A DNA stretch of 56,973 bases from Anaerolineae bacterium. Lineage in GTDB: Bacteria > Chloroflexota > Anaerolineae > Aggregatilineales > Aggregatilineaceae. Below are positions 27,328 through 36,180 of the stretch, in pieces (within the stretch, counting starts at the first letter, position 1; each line of letters begins with the position of its first letter). Location of the stretch: positions 75,701 through 132,673 of the forward strand of contig JAFGHR010000121.1 in the NCBI GenBank assembly GCA_016930015.1, read 5' to 3'. The notes under the pieces are model-generated. The model saw nothing but the letters and a program-made list of their open reading frames with translations, searched no databases and was not told the origin of the DNA. The position numbers and the translations under genes are program-made.

Positions 27328-28284
27328 ATGAAAACAGCATTAGTATGCGGTGCGGGTGGTTTCATTGGCGGTCACCTTGTCAAAAAACTAAAACGCGAAA
27401 GTTACTGGGTCCGGGCTGTAGACATCAAAGAGCACGAGTTTGCGCCAACGCACGCCGACGAATTTCTGCTGGTGGATTTGCGCAAAGAAGAACATTGTAA
27501 AAAAGCGCTCACGTTAAACAATGGTACATTTGATGAAGTATACCAGTTAGCGGCGGACATGGGCGGCATGGGATTCATCCACTCCGCCGAATGCGAGATC
27601 ATGCATAACAGCGCCTTGATCAACATATATATGACTGACAACGCAGCAAAGATGGGCGTGCCGCGTTATTTCTTTTCGTCATCCGTTTGTGTGTATCGTG
27701 ACATGCAGCCTGGCGAACCTGAAATGACAGAGGCCGAAGCGATCCCAGCCAATCCGGACAACGAGTATGGATGGGAAAAGCTCTATGCCGAACGTATGGC
27801 GATGGCCTATGAACGCAACCGGGGCATGACTGTGCGCATTGCACGTTTCCAGAACTGCTATGGTCCGGAAGGCACCTGGACTGGCGGTCGCGAAAAAGCG
27901 CCAGCCGCGATCTGCCGCAAAGTTGCAGAAGCGGAGGATGGCGGCACGATTGAAGTATGGGGCGATGGGACCGCGATACGCTCCTACACCTATGTGGATG
28001 ATATGGTTGAGGGCATCTTCATGGTGATGCACTCCGATCTGGTAGGTCCGACGAATATTGGTTGTCCCCAGTACGTGTCAGTTAATGAACTGGTCGCAAC
28101 AGTGGCCGAGGTGGCTGGAAAACATATCAATATCAAGCATGTTGATGGGCCGGTCGGCGTTCAAGCGCGCAATTTCAGCAACACGCGTATTTACTCGATT
28201 GGCTGGCAATCCAAATTCGATCTCAAGGCCGGTATTGAACGCACGTATCCCTGGATTGAAAAACAAGTCCAAACGGCAAAATAA
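27328..28284 (+). CDS. GDP-mannose 3,5-epimerase-like NAD-dependent epimerase
   Basis: 318 residues, extended SDR fold. The NAD loop GAGGFIGGHL is at residues 8-17. Segments closely resemble plant GDP-mannose 3,5-epimerase: QLAADMGGMGFI, FFSSSVCVY with Cys121, NEYGWEKL with Tyr147 and Lys151, RFQNCYGPEGTW and GGREKAPAAICRK with Lys190. Cys, Tyr, Lys and the second Lys match the catalytic set of the plant enzyme in order, and the Lys-to-Lys spacing of 39 is the same. The family converts GDP-D-mannose to GDP-L-galactose or GDP-L-gulose. It precedes the flippase and glycosyltransferases, so it probably supplies a sugar nucleotide. A related epimerase with another GDP- or UDP-sugar substrate cannot be excluded. 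Confidence 0.88.
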   Translation: MKTALVCGAGGFIGGHLVKKLKRESYWVRAVDIKEHEFAPTHADEFLLVDLRKEEHCKKALTLNNGTFDEVYQLAADMGGMGFIHSAECEIMHNSALINIYMTDNAAKMGVPRYFFSSSVCVYRDMQPGEPEMTEAEAIPANPDNEYGWEKLYAERMAMAYERNRGMTVRIARFQNCYGPEGTWTGGREKAPAAICRKVAEAEDGGTIEVWGDGTAIRSYTYVDDMVEGIFMVMHSDLVGPTNIGCPQYVSVNELVATVAEVAGKHINIKHVDGPVGVQARNFSNTRIYSIGWQSKFDLKAGIERTYPWIEKQVQTAK

Positions 28285-28306
28285 CTAATCTGATGCCATC
28301 GAACGC

Positions 28307-28335
28307 TGGACTTGCCCAGGTTTGGTGGATACTCA
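28307..28335. mobile_element. Probable terminal end of an IS3-family element
   Basis: A TGGACTTGCCCAGG start followed by TTTGGTGGATACTC is like IS3-family terminal inverted repeats, and lies just outside the C-terminal end of the transposase remnant. The opposite end was not found. Confidence 0.4.
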
Positions 28336-28347
28336 AGTTGCCTAACT

Positions 28348-28629
28348 TTACAAAGCCTCAAATTCAACGGGGCTGAGATAGTCGAGCGCCTCGCCGGTAT
28401 CGATGGTGGTGATATCGGCGAATCATTTGGTATTCAGGCGGTCAGCCGTGAAATCACGCACCAGCAAATTGGGTGCCACTGGCAACCGGGGGTTGGACCG
28501 GGTGGTGACTTTGTAGCGTTTCCGTCGTCGGGCCGCCACACCGCTGCGTCGCATCAAGCGCGCTACCCGCTCTCGACTTCACTCTATGCCTTGCCCACGC
28601 AGTTCCGCATGGATTGCCCAAACAATCAT
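28348..28629 (-). pseudogene. IS3-family transposase (OrfB) remnant
   Basis: Read on the minus strand this shows a shattered OrfB. One frame gives IVWAIHAELRGQGIE and stops at TGA. A shift then gives RERVARLMRRSGVAARRRKRY, VTTRSNPRLPVAPNLLVRDF and TADRLNTK, then an in-frame TGA where the family has Trp, then FADITTIDTGEA joined straight to LDYLSPVEFEAL. The catalytic middle (DDE core) is deleted, since the first DDE Asp region (FADIT) is followed directly by the C-terminal YSPVEFE-type motif. So there is one frameshift, one nonsense change and one large deletion. It is not functional and marks past IS3 activity beside the repeat. Confidence 0.85.
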
Positions 28630-28632
28630 ATT

Positions 28633-28728
28633 CCACAAAAACAACGCATCATGTAGCATTAAGGGTACGCGCTTCGTTAAACTGAAACGGTGCGTTTCGA
28701 TTCGCAGCAGCATAAACTGCCACAGGTA
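28633..28728 (+). repeat. Direct repeat, copy 2 (about 95 bp)
   Basis: Second copy of 26844-26940, same orientation. It abuts the transposase remnant on its left and ends 22 bp before the chosen flippase start. Confidence 0.85.
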
Positions 28729-28749
28729 TTTTTGGGCGAGAGGCGTGTT

Positions 28750-30102
28750 TTGAACCCGGTATCGTGTTTTTTGCAGCACCGATCAGCCGCGTTGTGGGTG
28801 GGACTCACAGGCCGGTTTCCGTTTTTGGTCCGGCTGCTCAAACACGCCTCCTGGTTGTATCTGGCCAATATGTTCGGCCAGGTGATCGGCCTGTTCCTGA
28901 CGCTGGTTGTGGTCAAGTACTTTTCGGTCAGCGCCTACGGGCATATCGGGTTAGTCGTAGCGTATTGTGAGGCGCTCAACCGCCTGATCGACTTCCGCGT
29001 GTGGGAAGCCGTGATCAACTACGTCGGGGCGTATGTCGAACGCCACCAGTGGAACCACGCATTTAGCGTGTTAAAGCTGTGTTATGCCGTCGATCTGGGC
29101 AGCGGACTCGTCGCGTTTGCCGTGATGGTGCTCAGCGCCGGTATCGCTGCACGCTGGCTCATCAAAGCGCCGGAAACCGCCGGGCTGATCCGCCTGTACA
29201 GTGTGGCGTTGTTGTTCCGGACGACTGACGGCACGTCCAGCGCACTCCTGCGCGTTTATGATCGCTACCGCTGGTTGGGTGTCAAGCGTGTGATCAATGC
29301 CGTCTTTAAGGCGGCGCTGGTATTGGGATTTTTGAGTTTCCGGATTTCGCTGGAATCGATTTTTCTGGCTTACGTTTTTACCGATCTGGCCGTGGCAGCG
29401 TTTGTTAATGCGGCGGCATGGCGCGTGATCCGCGTCCAGTTTGCGGGCGTGATCCGTGAACCGCGAGCAGGCGACGGTATCCCGCTGCGCGAAATCGTGA
29501 CGTTTATGATCAATACCAATGTGTTAGGCACGCTTCAGCAACTAACGGCCAAGTCGGATGTGTTATTGGTCGGGTATTTTGCATCTGCAGAAGCCGCCGG
29601 TTTGTTCCGCCTGGCCGCGAATCTGGCCAATATGCTGGTACGGCTGGCGATCCCGCTGCAAACGGTCGTTTATCCGGACGTGGTTAAGGCTCACACGGCG
29701 GGTGATAGGCAGAAGTTACGACAGCTTGCCCGTAGTTCGAGCATGATCGCGGCGGTAGTCCTGCTGCCGGTTTCACTGGGAATGGCGGTGTTATTCGTTC
29801 CGCTGCTCAAGCTGATAGCCGTCAGACCCGAATATCTGTCCGCTGCGCCCTATATGCGCGTGATGCTGGCCGGAGTCTGTGTTGATTTTCTGTTCCTGTG
29901 GCTGCCGTTTTTGCTGACGGCAAACAATCGTGTGACGTTTTTGAACGCGGCCCAGGTGGTGCGGCTGCTGTTCTGGATCGCGGGTGCGGCGGTGTTAATT
30001 CCATTTTTGGGCGGGATCGGCGGCGCCTGCCTGTTTACACTCAGCCGTGTCGTGTGGGTGGGGCTGTTGGGCGTGTACGTGTGGCGGAGGCACCTGTTAT
30101 GA
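28750..30102 (+). CDS. Wzx-type lipid-linked oligosaccharide flippase (MOP superfamily)
   Basis: About 450 residues with 12-14 predicted transmembrane helices. Family-like features are the N-terminal LLKHASWLYLANMFGQVIGLF, the central MINTNVLGTLQQLTAKSDVLLVG and the C-terminal paired helices. Such proteins flip undecaprenyl-linked repeat units across the membrane. The frame is open from GTG 28690, but that part is translated repeat DNA; TTG 28750 has a GAGAGG ribosome-binding site six bases away and is preferred, and GTG 28798 is another option. The stop overlaps the next gene's start (ATGA), so the downstream glycosyltransferases are translationally coupled. Confidence 0.88.
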   Translation: MNPVSCFLQHRSAALWVGLTGRFPFLVRLLKHASWLYLANMFGQVIGLFLTLVVVKYFSVSAYGHIGLVVAYCEALNRLIDFRVWEAVINYVGAYVERHQWNHAFSVLKLCYAVDLGSGLVAFAVMVLSAGIAARWLIKAPETAGLIRLYSVALLFRTTDGTSSALLRVYDRYRWLGVKRVINAVFKAALVLGFLSFRISLESIFLAYVFTDLAVAAFVNAAAWRVIRVQFAGVIREPRAGDGIPLREIVTFMINTNVLGTLQQLTAKSDVLLVGYFASAEAAGLFRLAANLANMLVRLAIPLQTVVYPDVVKAHTAGDRQKLRQLARSSSMIAAVVLLPVSLGMAVLFVPLLKLIAVRPEYLSAAPYMRVMLAGVCVDFLFLWLPFLLTANNRVTFLNAAQVVRLLFWIAGAAVLIPFLGGIGGACLFTLSRVVWVGLLGVYVWRRHLL

Positions 30103-31322
30103 GGCTGTTTGCCTATGGCGCGGTGCCTAAAGACGGCGGCACGTATACCCTGTACCGGAACCTGCGACCGGGCTTGTTGAAATACGGCTGGGATATGCGC
30201 TGCGTGGTTGTGGGGGCGCAGGAGCACGCGCTTTTGAATAAATATTTCGTTGACGAGGGCTGTGTTTCGGTTGCGCCGGGTAAAACGAATCTCAAGCGGC
30301 AGGCGATGGCCTTCGCGGAGTGGTGCGATTCGGCGGGTGTCGATGTGGTTATGCCCGTCAATTCGAGGGCGATGCTGGCCGCGCTGCCTCATCTGCCGGA
30401 CCGTGTGCGACTGCTGCCGCGCTGCGCCGATATCACGCCGCACGGGTACGCCAAAACATTAACAGCCCGTGCACGCGCGGCTTTGATTATCGCCACGACA
30501 CCCCGGCAAGCCTCCGATTTAACAGAACACTACGGCGTTGATAAAAGTAAGATTGTGTTGATCCCGCACGGCATCGATCTGGAACCGTACACGGCTGCCG
30601 GAACCGGCGTATCGAGTGACAATCCCGTACTGCGGCTGGCGTTCCTGGGACGCCTGGAGCACAATCAGAAAGGTGTATTGCATATTCCCGGTATCGTCAG
30701 GCAGCTTGATGCGGCTGGCGTGGCGTATCACCTGTCGATTGCGGGGACGGGACCGCATCAGCGCAGCATGGAAGCCGGGATGAAAGACGCGCTGCGCGGT
30801 GGTCGCGTGACGTTCCTGAGCAGCCTGTCCCGGCAGCAGGTGCCGCCGTTTCTAAACAAGGCGCACGTCTTGATCGTCCCGTCGCATCATGAAGGGTTTG
30901 GTTTTGTGCTGATCGAAGGGATGGCGGCGGGCTGTGTGCCGGTTATATCCCGTTTGCCCGGTGTGACAGATTTTATCGTTGATGATGGTGCATCCGGCGT
31001 TCTGTGTGATGTGCAAAATGTAAACTGTTTCGCTCGCGCCATTGTCGCCCTGCATCGTGACCGGGATAAACTGCACACCATGCGGCAGGCCGCCCGTGAA
31101 GCGGTACGCACTCGTTTTTCACAGCAGCGTTTGGTAACTGATTATGCCGCCGCGCTGGATCAGGTTGTGGAAGCTCCGGCAATGAGCGTGCAGCTCGTGC
31201 CCTGGGAGCAATTCGACGTACCGCCGCCATTCAAGCCGACGTGGCGCAGCCAGGTACCGCGCCCTGTTCGGCTGGTCGTTCGCCGTATCCTGTTTGCGCT
31301 CAGGCTGTCGGGCAAACGGTAA
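30099..31322 (+). CDS. Glycosyltransferase family 4 (GT-B)
   Basis: 407 residues from ATG 30099, which overlaps the flippase stop by four bases. The N-terminal half is variable (MRLFAYGAVPKDGGTYTLYR, with the GGxxT acceptor-side loop); the C-terminal half is typical of GT4: LAFLGRLEHNQKG, SIAGTGPHQ and the donor-binding EGFGFVLIEGMAAGCVPV (E-x7-E). It retains configuration at the donor sugar. The acceptor and donor are not predictable from sequence. Part of the tightly packed polysaccharide operon. Confidence 0.9.
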   Translation: MRLFAYGAVPKDGGTYTLYRNLRPGLLKYGWDMRCVVVGAQEHALLNKYFVDEGCVSVAPGKTNLKRQAMAFAEWCDSAGVDVVMPVNSRAMLAALPHLPDRVRLLPRCADITPHGYAKTLTARARAALIIATTPRQASDLTEHYGVDKSKIVLIPHGIDLEPYTAAGTGVSSDNPVLRLAFLGRLEHNQKGVLHIPGIVRQLDAAGVAYHLSIAGTGPHQRSMEAGMKDALRGGRVTFLSSLSRQQVPPFLNKAHVLIVPSHHEGFGFVLIEGMAAGCVPVISRLPGVTDFIVDDGASGVLCDVQNVNCFARAIVALHRDRDKLHTMRQAAREAVRTRFSQQRLVTDYAAALDQVVEAPAMSVQLVPWEQFDVPPPFKPTWRSQVPRPVRLVVRRILFALRLSGKR

Positions 31323-31323
31323 C

Positions 31324-32595
31324 GTGGACAAAACACAGGCTATGAATCGTGGTATTGATCTCGCCACACTATCAGGCGATCAGCCGCTCGATATCGTGTG
31401 TCTCTCGGATGCGCCGTGGGATTGGCCGCTGTGGACCAACCGCCAGTACGCGTTAAGCACCCTGGCGATACTGGTGGATACTGTGCGCGTGTTATACATC
31501 GAGCCGCCGTCATTTGCCTACCGGCCCTTTAACCGGGATTTTCACCGTGAGCAGTGGCCCAGCGGGGCAAGTGTGCGCCGCCGGTCGTCATTGACTCTGC
31601 TCCACCAGGCGCAGGATCGAGTCTGGACGCTGCACCCGCCGCTGCCGGTGCCGCGCCATGTTATGCGCAAACGTGGGTTTTTGCTGCTTCAATGGTACGC
31701 GCTGCTGCTGGCGCGGTGGGCCATGCGCCGCCTGGACTTTGACCCGGCGCTGCTGTGGGTTTATACGCCTTACGGCGGCTGGATGATCGACCATCTGCCA
31801 TCGCGGTTTGTGATATACGACTGTGTGGATGAACACAGCGCCGCGCCGTACTACGCCTGGGATCGTGCCCGTATCGAGCGCCTGGAACAATACCTGATGC
31901 GGTCGGCGGACGTGGTGTTCACTGTATCCAACCGGCTGCAAAAACAAAAATCACCATTTAACGCGCATACGATTTGTGTGGGTAACCCGGTGAACTATGC
32001 TCTGTTCTCCCAGGCGCAGGAACGGCCCGCCGACCGCCCGCCGGAACTGGCCGGTTTGACCGGTCCGTTGCTGGGGTTTTACGGCGTACTGGCTGCGTAC
32101 AAAATTGATCTGGACCTGCTGCACAACGTGATGGTCGCGTATCCCGGCTGGAATCTGGTCTTGATCGGCACCGGGGCGGCGCGTGTGCCGGATCGCCTGC
32201 GTGCGCTTGGCAATGTGCATGTGCTGCCCGCTATGCCACAGCGTGATCTCGTGCGTTACGTGGCCTGGTGTGACGTGCTATTGATGCCCTATCGCGTGAC
32301 TGACTATACTTTATCCAGCAGGCCGCTGAAGCTGCATGAATATTTCGCGACAGGTAAACCGGTCGTATCGACCTTTACACCATCCGAACCGGCCTATCGA
32401 GAGGTGTTATATCTGGCGGATGATGTTTGCTCGTTTGCGCGGGGCATTCAGGCGGCGCTGGATGAGGATGACCCGACCAAACGCCAGCGGCGGATAATGC
32501 TGGCGCAGCAGCATACCTGGGAAAACAAGGTCAAAACCATGGTATCCATTATGAAGCAGCACGGCCTTTTTGAAGGGTTCAACCATGACGGATAA
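31324..32595 (+). CDS. Glycosyltransferase, GT-B fold (GT4/GT1-like)
   Basis: 423 residues from GTG 31324, one base after the previous stop; ATG 31342 is the alternative start and no strong ribosome-binding site separates them. The N-terminal half includes DIVCLSDAPWDWPLW, WVYTPYGGWMIDHL and FVIYDCVDEHSA, a pattern of bacterial TuaH-like glycosyltransferases. The C-terminal half includes LLGFYGVLAAYKIDLDLL, VLIGTGAARVPD, DVLLMPYRV and KLHEYFATGKPVVST, where the Glu of HEYFATGKPV corresponds to the donor-binding acidic residue. Overlaps the next gene by 11 bp. Confidence 0.88.
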   Translation: MDKTQAMNRGIDLATLSGDQPLDIVCLSDAPWDWPLWTNRQYALSTLAILVDTVRVLYIEPPSFAYRPFNRDFHREQWPSGASVRRRSSLTLLHQAQDRVWTLHPPLPVPRHVMRKRGFLLLQWYALLLARWAMRRLDFDPALLWVYTPYGGWMIDHLPSRFVIYDCVDEHSAAPYYAWDRARIERLEQYLMRSADVVFTVSNRLQKQKSPFNAHTICVGNPVNYALFSQAQERPADRPPELAGLTGPLLGFYGVLAAYKIDLDLLHNVMVAYPGWNLVLIGTGAARVPDRLRALGNVHVLPAMPQRDLVRYVAWCDVLLMPYRVTDYTLSSRPLKLHEYFATGKPVVSTFTPSEPAYREVLYLADDVCSFARGIQAALDEDDPTKRQRRIMLAQQHTWENKVKTMVSIMKQHGLFEGFNHDG

Positions 32596-33418
32596 ACACA
32601 AACCCGGCGTGTCGGTAGTATTGGTCGCGCGCAACGAAGCCGGGCGGCTGCCGGGTTGGTTCACACATGTGCAGTGGGTCGATGAGATCATCGTGATCGA
32701 CAGCGGCAGCACTGACCAAACCGCCGCCATCGCACGCGATCACCGTGCGCGCGTTGTGATGGTACCGAACAAGCTGAACTTTGATCTCAACAAAAATACC
32801 GGGTTTGCTGAGGCGGCTCACGAGTGGATTTTTGCGCTTGATGCGGATGAAATCCCGGATGACACCCTCATCGCTGCTGTTCAAGCCGTGGTCGCGGATG
32901 CGGCGTGCCCTTACGCGGCTTTCACGATTCGCAGGCGGAATCTTGTGATGGGACGCGACACCGGCACCGCTGACCACATGGTGCGCCTGTTCCGTAATGG
33001 TGCGGCTCACCTGCCGGGTGATACCGTTCATCAGGCCATGCGTGTAACGGGGACTGTGGGCCGTTTGCCCGGTGAAATTCTGCACCATACAGACGCGTCA
33101 TTTTTTGAGCGTGTCGAAAAAAGCAACACCTACAGCGAGTGTATGGCCGCGTATTGGTACGGCCAGCGGAAACCGTTCCGGCTGTGGGATTTATGCGTTC
33201 AGCCGGCTATCCATTTTTTCAAGAAGTATTTCGTCCGGCGCGGGTACAGGCTGGGTGTGCTGGGTTTCATTGACGCGGTTAACGGCGCGTACAGCGTGTT
33301 TTTGCGTTATGCCAAGCTGTGGTCCGCGTATGACCAGGGGGAGTTTTTATCCCCATCGGATGATTTTCCGCCGCTGGTCGAACAAGGCAGCCGCGAACCG
33401 CCGCAGGATAACCCGTAG
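32585..33418 (+). CDS. Glycosyltransferase family 2 (WaaE/KdtX-like)
   Basis: 277 residues from ATG 32585 (GAAGGG upstream; the frame is open from TTG 32570). GT-A fold: SVVLVARNEAGRLPGW (nucleotide-binding start), IIVIDSGSTDQT (Asp of the first acidic motif) and FALDADEIPDD (metal-binding DxD). The C-terminal region RNLVMGRD, then HMVRLFRNG and HQAMRV is shared with LPS-core and capsular WaaE-type inverting transferases. It has no transmembrane export domain and acts in the cytosol. It overlaps the previous gene by 11 bp and touches the next. Confidence 0.9.
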   Translation: MTDKHKPGVSVVLVARNEAGRLPGWFTHVQWVDEIIVIDSGSTDQTAAIARDHRARVVMVPNKLNFDLNKNTGFAEAAHEWIFALDADEIPDDTLIAAVQAVVADAACPYAAFTIRRRNLVMGRDTGTADHMVRLFRNGAAHLPGDTVHQAMRVTGTVGRLPGEILHHTDASFFERVEKSNTYSECMAAYWYGQRKPFRLWDLCVQPAIHFFKKYFVRRGYRLGVLGFIDAVNGAYSVFLRYAKLWSAYDQGEFLSPSDDFPPLVEQGSREPPQDNP

Positions 33419-34549
33419 ATGGCGCATATTCTGCTGATCGCGGATCGGATGCTGCGGCGCGAACGCACCGGCATTGATGCATACTATGACGCGCTCGTAC
33501 ATTGGCTGCCTCGGCTGGCCCCGGATACGGAATTCACGCTGCTGTCATTCGGTGAACCGAATGCCCCGGTGCCGAATCTGCGGCACGTGGGGCTGTCCAC
33601 GTCGCGCCGGGCTTTGTTTTTGCGGTCTATTATGTTGGGCGGGAATGCAAGCCTCCGACCCTACGTGCAGCGCGCGGACCTTGTTCACCTGCTCATGCCG
33701 CTGCCGTTGACGAGCGACAAACCGCTGCTGACCACGATTCACGATCTGGCACCGTATGCCGTACCGCAAACTTTTACATGGCGGCAGCGTGCCCTGTTCC
33801 GGTATACCCTGCGGCATTTGGTCAACCACAGCAGCCGTTTTATCACGGCGTCCAACCACACAGCGGATGATCTCCGGCGGGTGTTTCGTGTGCCTCCACA
33901 TGTAGTTGATACCGTCTATCTCGGTGTTAGCGACGCGTTCTATGTAGCCCCGGCGGCGGCGCAGGTTCAGGCCGTGCGGGAAACGTACAGACTGCCCGAT
34001 CAGTACTTTCTGTTTACCGGTTCCATGCACCCGCGTAAGAATTTGCCGGGGCTGCTCGAAGCCTACCGGCGTTTTAGCGAATACGATCAAACCGGCACGC
34101 AGCTCGTTATCGCGGGTCGGATGGGCCTGGGCGGTGATGTCCTGCTGCGCCTGATCCGTCGGTGTGACCTGGAGCACGCCATATGTTTGCCCGGTTATGT
34201 TGACAGCGCCGACCTGCCGATTATCATTGGTGAAGCAGTCGCCGTGCTCTATCCGAGTCTGTACGAGGGGTTTGGCCTTCCGGCGCTGGAAGCGATGGCC
34301 TGCGGCACGCCGGTAATCGCATCACGGGCCGGAGCGCTTCCCGAAACAACGGGCGGATATGCGGTGCTGTGTGATCCGCTTGATACGGCTGAACTGGCCG
34401 CATCTATGCGCCGGGTGCTTGTTGATGATACCCTGCGTATGTCTTTGGTACGCGAAGGGCGTGTATGGTCAAAGCGGTTTCGCTGGCAGGCGACAGCCGA
34501 ACAGACGCTGCACGTTTATAACGGTATGTTGGAGGGGAAACTCACGTGA
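33419..34549 (+). CDS. Glycosyltransferase family 4 (mannosyltransferase-like)
   Basis: 376 residues. ATG 33419 follows the previous stop with no gap. GT4 features: LTTIHDLAPYAVPQTF in the acceptor side (HDL-P type), FITASNHTADDLRRVF, FTGSMHPRKNLPGLLEAY (donor-side KN-x-L motif), LVIAGRMGLGG, and YEGFGLPALEAMACGTPVIAS with the E-x7-E pair. This pattern is common in mannosyl- and rhamnosyltransferases of O-antigen clusters. The precise sugar is not determined. The stop overlaps the acetyltransferase start by four bases. Confidence 0.92.
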   Translation: MAHILLIADRMLRRERTGIDAYYDALVHWLPRLAPDTEFTLLSFGEPNAPVPNLRHVGLSTSRRALFLRSIMLGGNASLRPYVQRADLVHLLMPLPLTSDKPLLTTIHDLAPYAVPQTFTWRQRALFRYTLRHLVNHSSRFITASNHTADDLRRVFRVPPHVVDTVYLGVSDAFYVAPAAAQVQAVRETYRLPDQYFLFTGSMHPRKNLPGLLEAYRRFSEYDQTGTQLVIAGRMGLGGDVLLRLIRRCDLEHAICLPGYVDSADLPIIIGEAVAVLYPSLYEGFGLPALEAMACGTPVIASRAGALPETTGGYAVLCDPLDTAELAASMRRVLVDDTLRMSLVREGRVWSKRFRWQATAEQTLHVYNGMLEGKLT

Positions 34550-35178
34550 ACGATCGCCCCACCACACGCGGCAGGCACCTTTTCGACCGGACAAAACCGG
34601 TTTTGCGGGTGTTGAGTTCGCTGCTGCGTTATCTGCCGCGCCGGATGCGCTACGGCCTGCTGGCACTTTTCCGGGGAACGCCCGGTATGATCGGATTGGG
34701 TATCCGGTATGTGTGTGTGCGCAGTTTGGCGCGGTCCTGTGGTGATAATGTGTATATCGGCCCCTACTCGTTTTTGACGTACCTGGAACACTGCGATATT
34801 GGCGATCATGTCAGTATTCGTGAGTTTGCCTCGATCGGGTGCTGGGGCGGGCTGCGCATTGGAAATAATGTGTCGTTGGCGGCGGGCGTGGTTATCCTGA
34901 CCACCGAACACGATTACACCCAGGCCGACACGCCGATCCGTGATGCGTCGATCGTGGACAAACAGACGATCATCGAAGATGATGTCTGGATCGGGGCCAG
35001 GGTATGCGTGACGGCGGGCGTCACTATTGGTCAGGGGGCCGTTGTTGGCGCCGGGTCGGTTGTGACACAAACCGTGCCGCCCTATGCCGTGACGGCTGGT
35101 GTTCCGGCGCGCATTATCCGCCAGCGTGAACAACCGGGTGAATCTGTCACCGGTCAGCGAGGGCGCTCAACGTCATGA
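34546..35178 (+). CDS. Hexapeptide-repeat acetyltransferase (WcaF/maa-like)
   Basis: 210 residues; GTG 34546 overlaps the previous stop by four bases. Left-handed beta-helix repeats run from about residue 60 to 190: IGPYSFL, IGDHVSIREFASI, IGNNVSLAAGVVILTTEHDYT and VWIGARVCVTAGVTIGQGAVVGAGSVVTQ, with the catalytic His of TTEHDYT and the closing AGVPARIIRQ. Such enzymes O-acetylate sugars of exopolysaccharides using acetyl-CoA as trimers. Located between glycosyltransferase and sulfotransferase genes, so a modification of the repeat unit is the likely role. Confidence 0.92.
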   Translation: MNDRPTTRGRHLFDRTKPVLRVLSSLLRYLPRRMRYGLLALFRGTPGMIGLGIRYVCVRSLARSCGDNVYIGPYSFLTYLEHCDIGDHVSIREFASIGCWGGLRIGNNVSLAAGVVILTTEHDYTQADTPIRDASIVDKQTIIEDDVWIGARVCVTAGVTIGQGAVVGAGSVVTQTVPPYAVTAGVPARIIRQREQPGESVTGQRGRSTS

Positions 35179-36179
35179 CCTGCACCTGCCCGATTATCAT
35201 TGTGGGACATGGCCGCAGTGGTACGACACTGCTGCAAGCTATTGTTGCCTCACACCCTGACGTGGCGATGTTTCGCCGTGATCCGGTATGGTGGCGGACG
35301 TTTTCTCGCTCGCCGCGTTATCGAAAGCTGGGCACAGATGTCCGTGTGTTAGCTCGTTTGCTGGACGACCTTTTTGATACACCCCACCTCCGCGATCTGG
35401 AGGTTCCGATCGATCGGCAGCGTGTTGAAGCCGAGCTGATCGCGCTTTCCCCGGTGAAATTTGGGGATGTTGTGCGCGTGATTTTGGACCAATACGCGTG
35501 TAACTATGGCAAATTGCGTTGGGGATTAAAATCACCCGGTAACGAACACCACGCGGATGCAATTCTGGCTGCTTCACCTGATGCGTTGATCGTGCACCTG
35601 GTCCGTGATCCCAGGGATGTGCTCGTGTCGGCGCGAAGCGCGGGCATGCAGCATATCGCCAACCCGGTCCGGCTGGCGCTGCGGTGGAATCGGTCGGCAC
35701 GAATGGCCGTGCGCAACCGGAAACGGTACAGCGGCTCCTACCTGGTTGTGCGTTTCGAAGACCTGGTAACCCAGCCCGAAGTGATCGTTCGAGAGATATG
35801 CGTATTTTTGAAGCTGGCATACGTACCTCAGATGGTAGAGCCACACGGTCAGGAGGCGTGGCGGTGGCGCGGCTCCAACACGCAGTTTGATGATGTGCCG
35901 AGTTACCAGATAGGACAGGCGCCGGTCGGACGCTACCGGCGCCACCTGACACCGACCGAGATCGCCATATGTAACGCAACCGCCGGACGGCTGATGCGCC
36001 GGTTTGGATATAAAACGGCTGAACCCGTAACCGGGCGGCATCGTTTTTACGCAGGAGGTATTATTGCGGTGCAGTGGCCGTTTTGGGCGCTGGGGAGCGT
36101 CGCGCAGTCGATTACTGTCCGGCTTGGTATCCACGGACGTATACGACGATTTGCATTATGGCGTTCGAGCAGGTCTTAG
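35175..36179 (+). CDS. Sulfotransferase family protein
   Basis: 334 residues; ATG 35175 overlaps the previous stop by four bases. The 5'-phosphosulfate loop VGHGRSGTTLLQAIVASHP is near residue 10 and the 3'-phosphate motif LVRDPRDVLVSARSAG near residue 140, with VRFEDLVTQPE after it; these are the PAPS-binding elements of the P-loop sulfotransferase superfamily. It would transfer sulfate from PAPS, most likely onto a sugar hydroxyl given the context. The downstream polymerase/glycosyltransferase gene starts one or two bases after its stop. Confidence 0.88.
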   Translation: MTCTCPIIIVGHGRSGTTLLQAIVASHPDVAMFRRDPVWWRTFSRSPRYRKLGTDVRVLARLLDDLFDTPHLRDLEVPIDRQRVEAELIALSPVKFGDVVRVILDQYACNYGKLRWGLKSPGNEHHADAILAASPDALIVHLVRDPRDVLVSARSAGMQHIANPVRLALRWNRSARMAVRNRKRYSGSYLVVRFEDLVTQPEVIVREICVFLKLAYVPQMVEPHGQEAWRWRGSNTQFDDVPSYQIGQAPVGRYRRHLTPTEIAICNATAGRLMRRFGYKTAEPVTGRHRFYAGGIIAVQWPFWALGSVAQSITVRLGIHGRIRRFALWRSSRS

Positions 36180-36180
36180 G

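Noticed and set aside
28690-28749. GTG at 28690 as the flippase start
   Set aside because: It lies within repeat copy 2 and has no ribosome-binding site; TTG 28750 with GAGAGG upstream is better.
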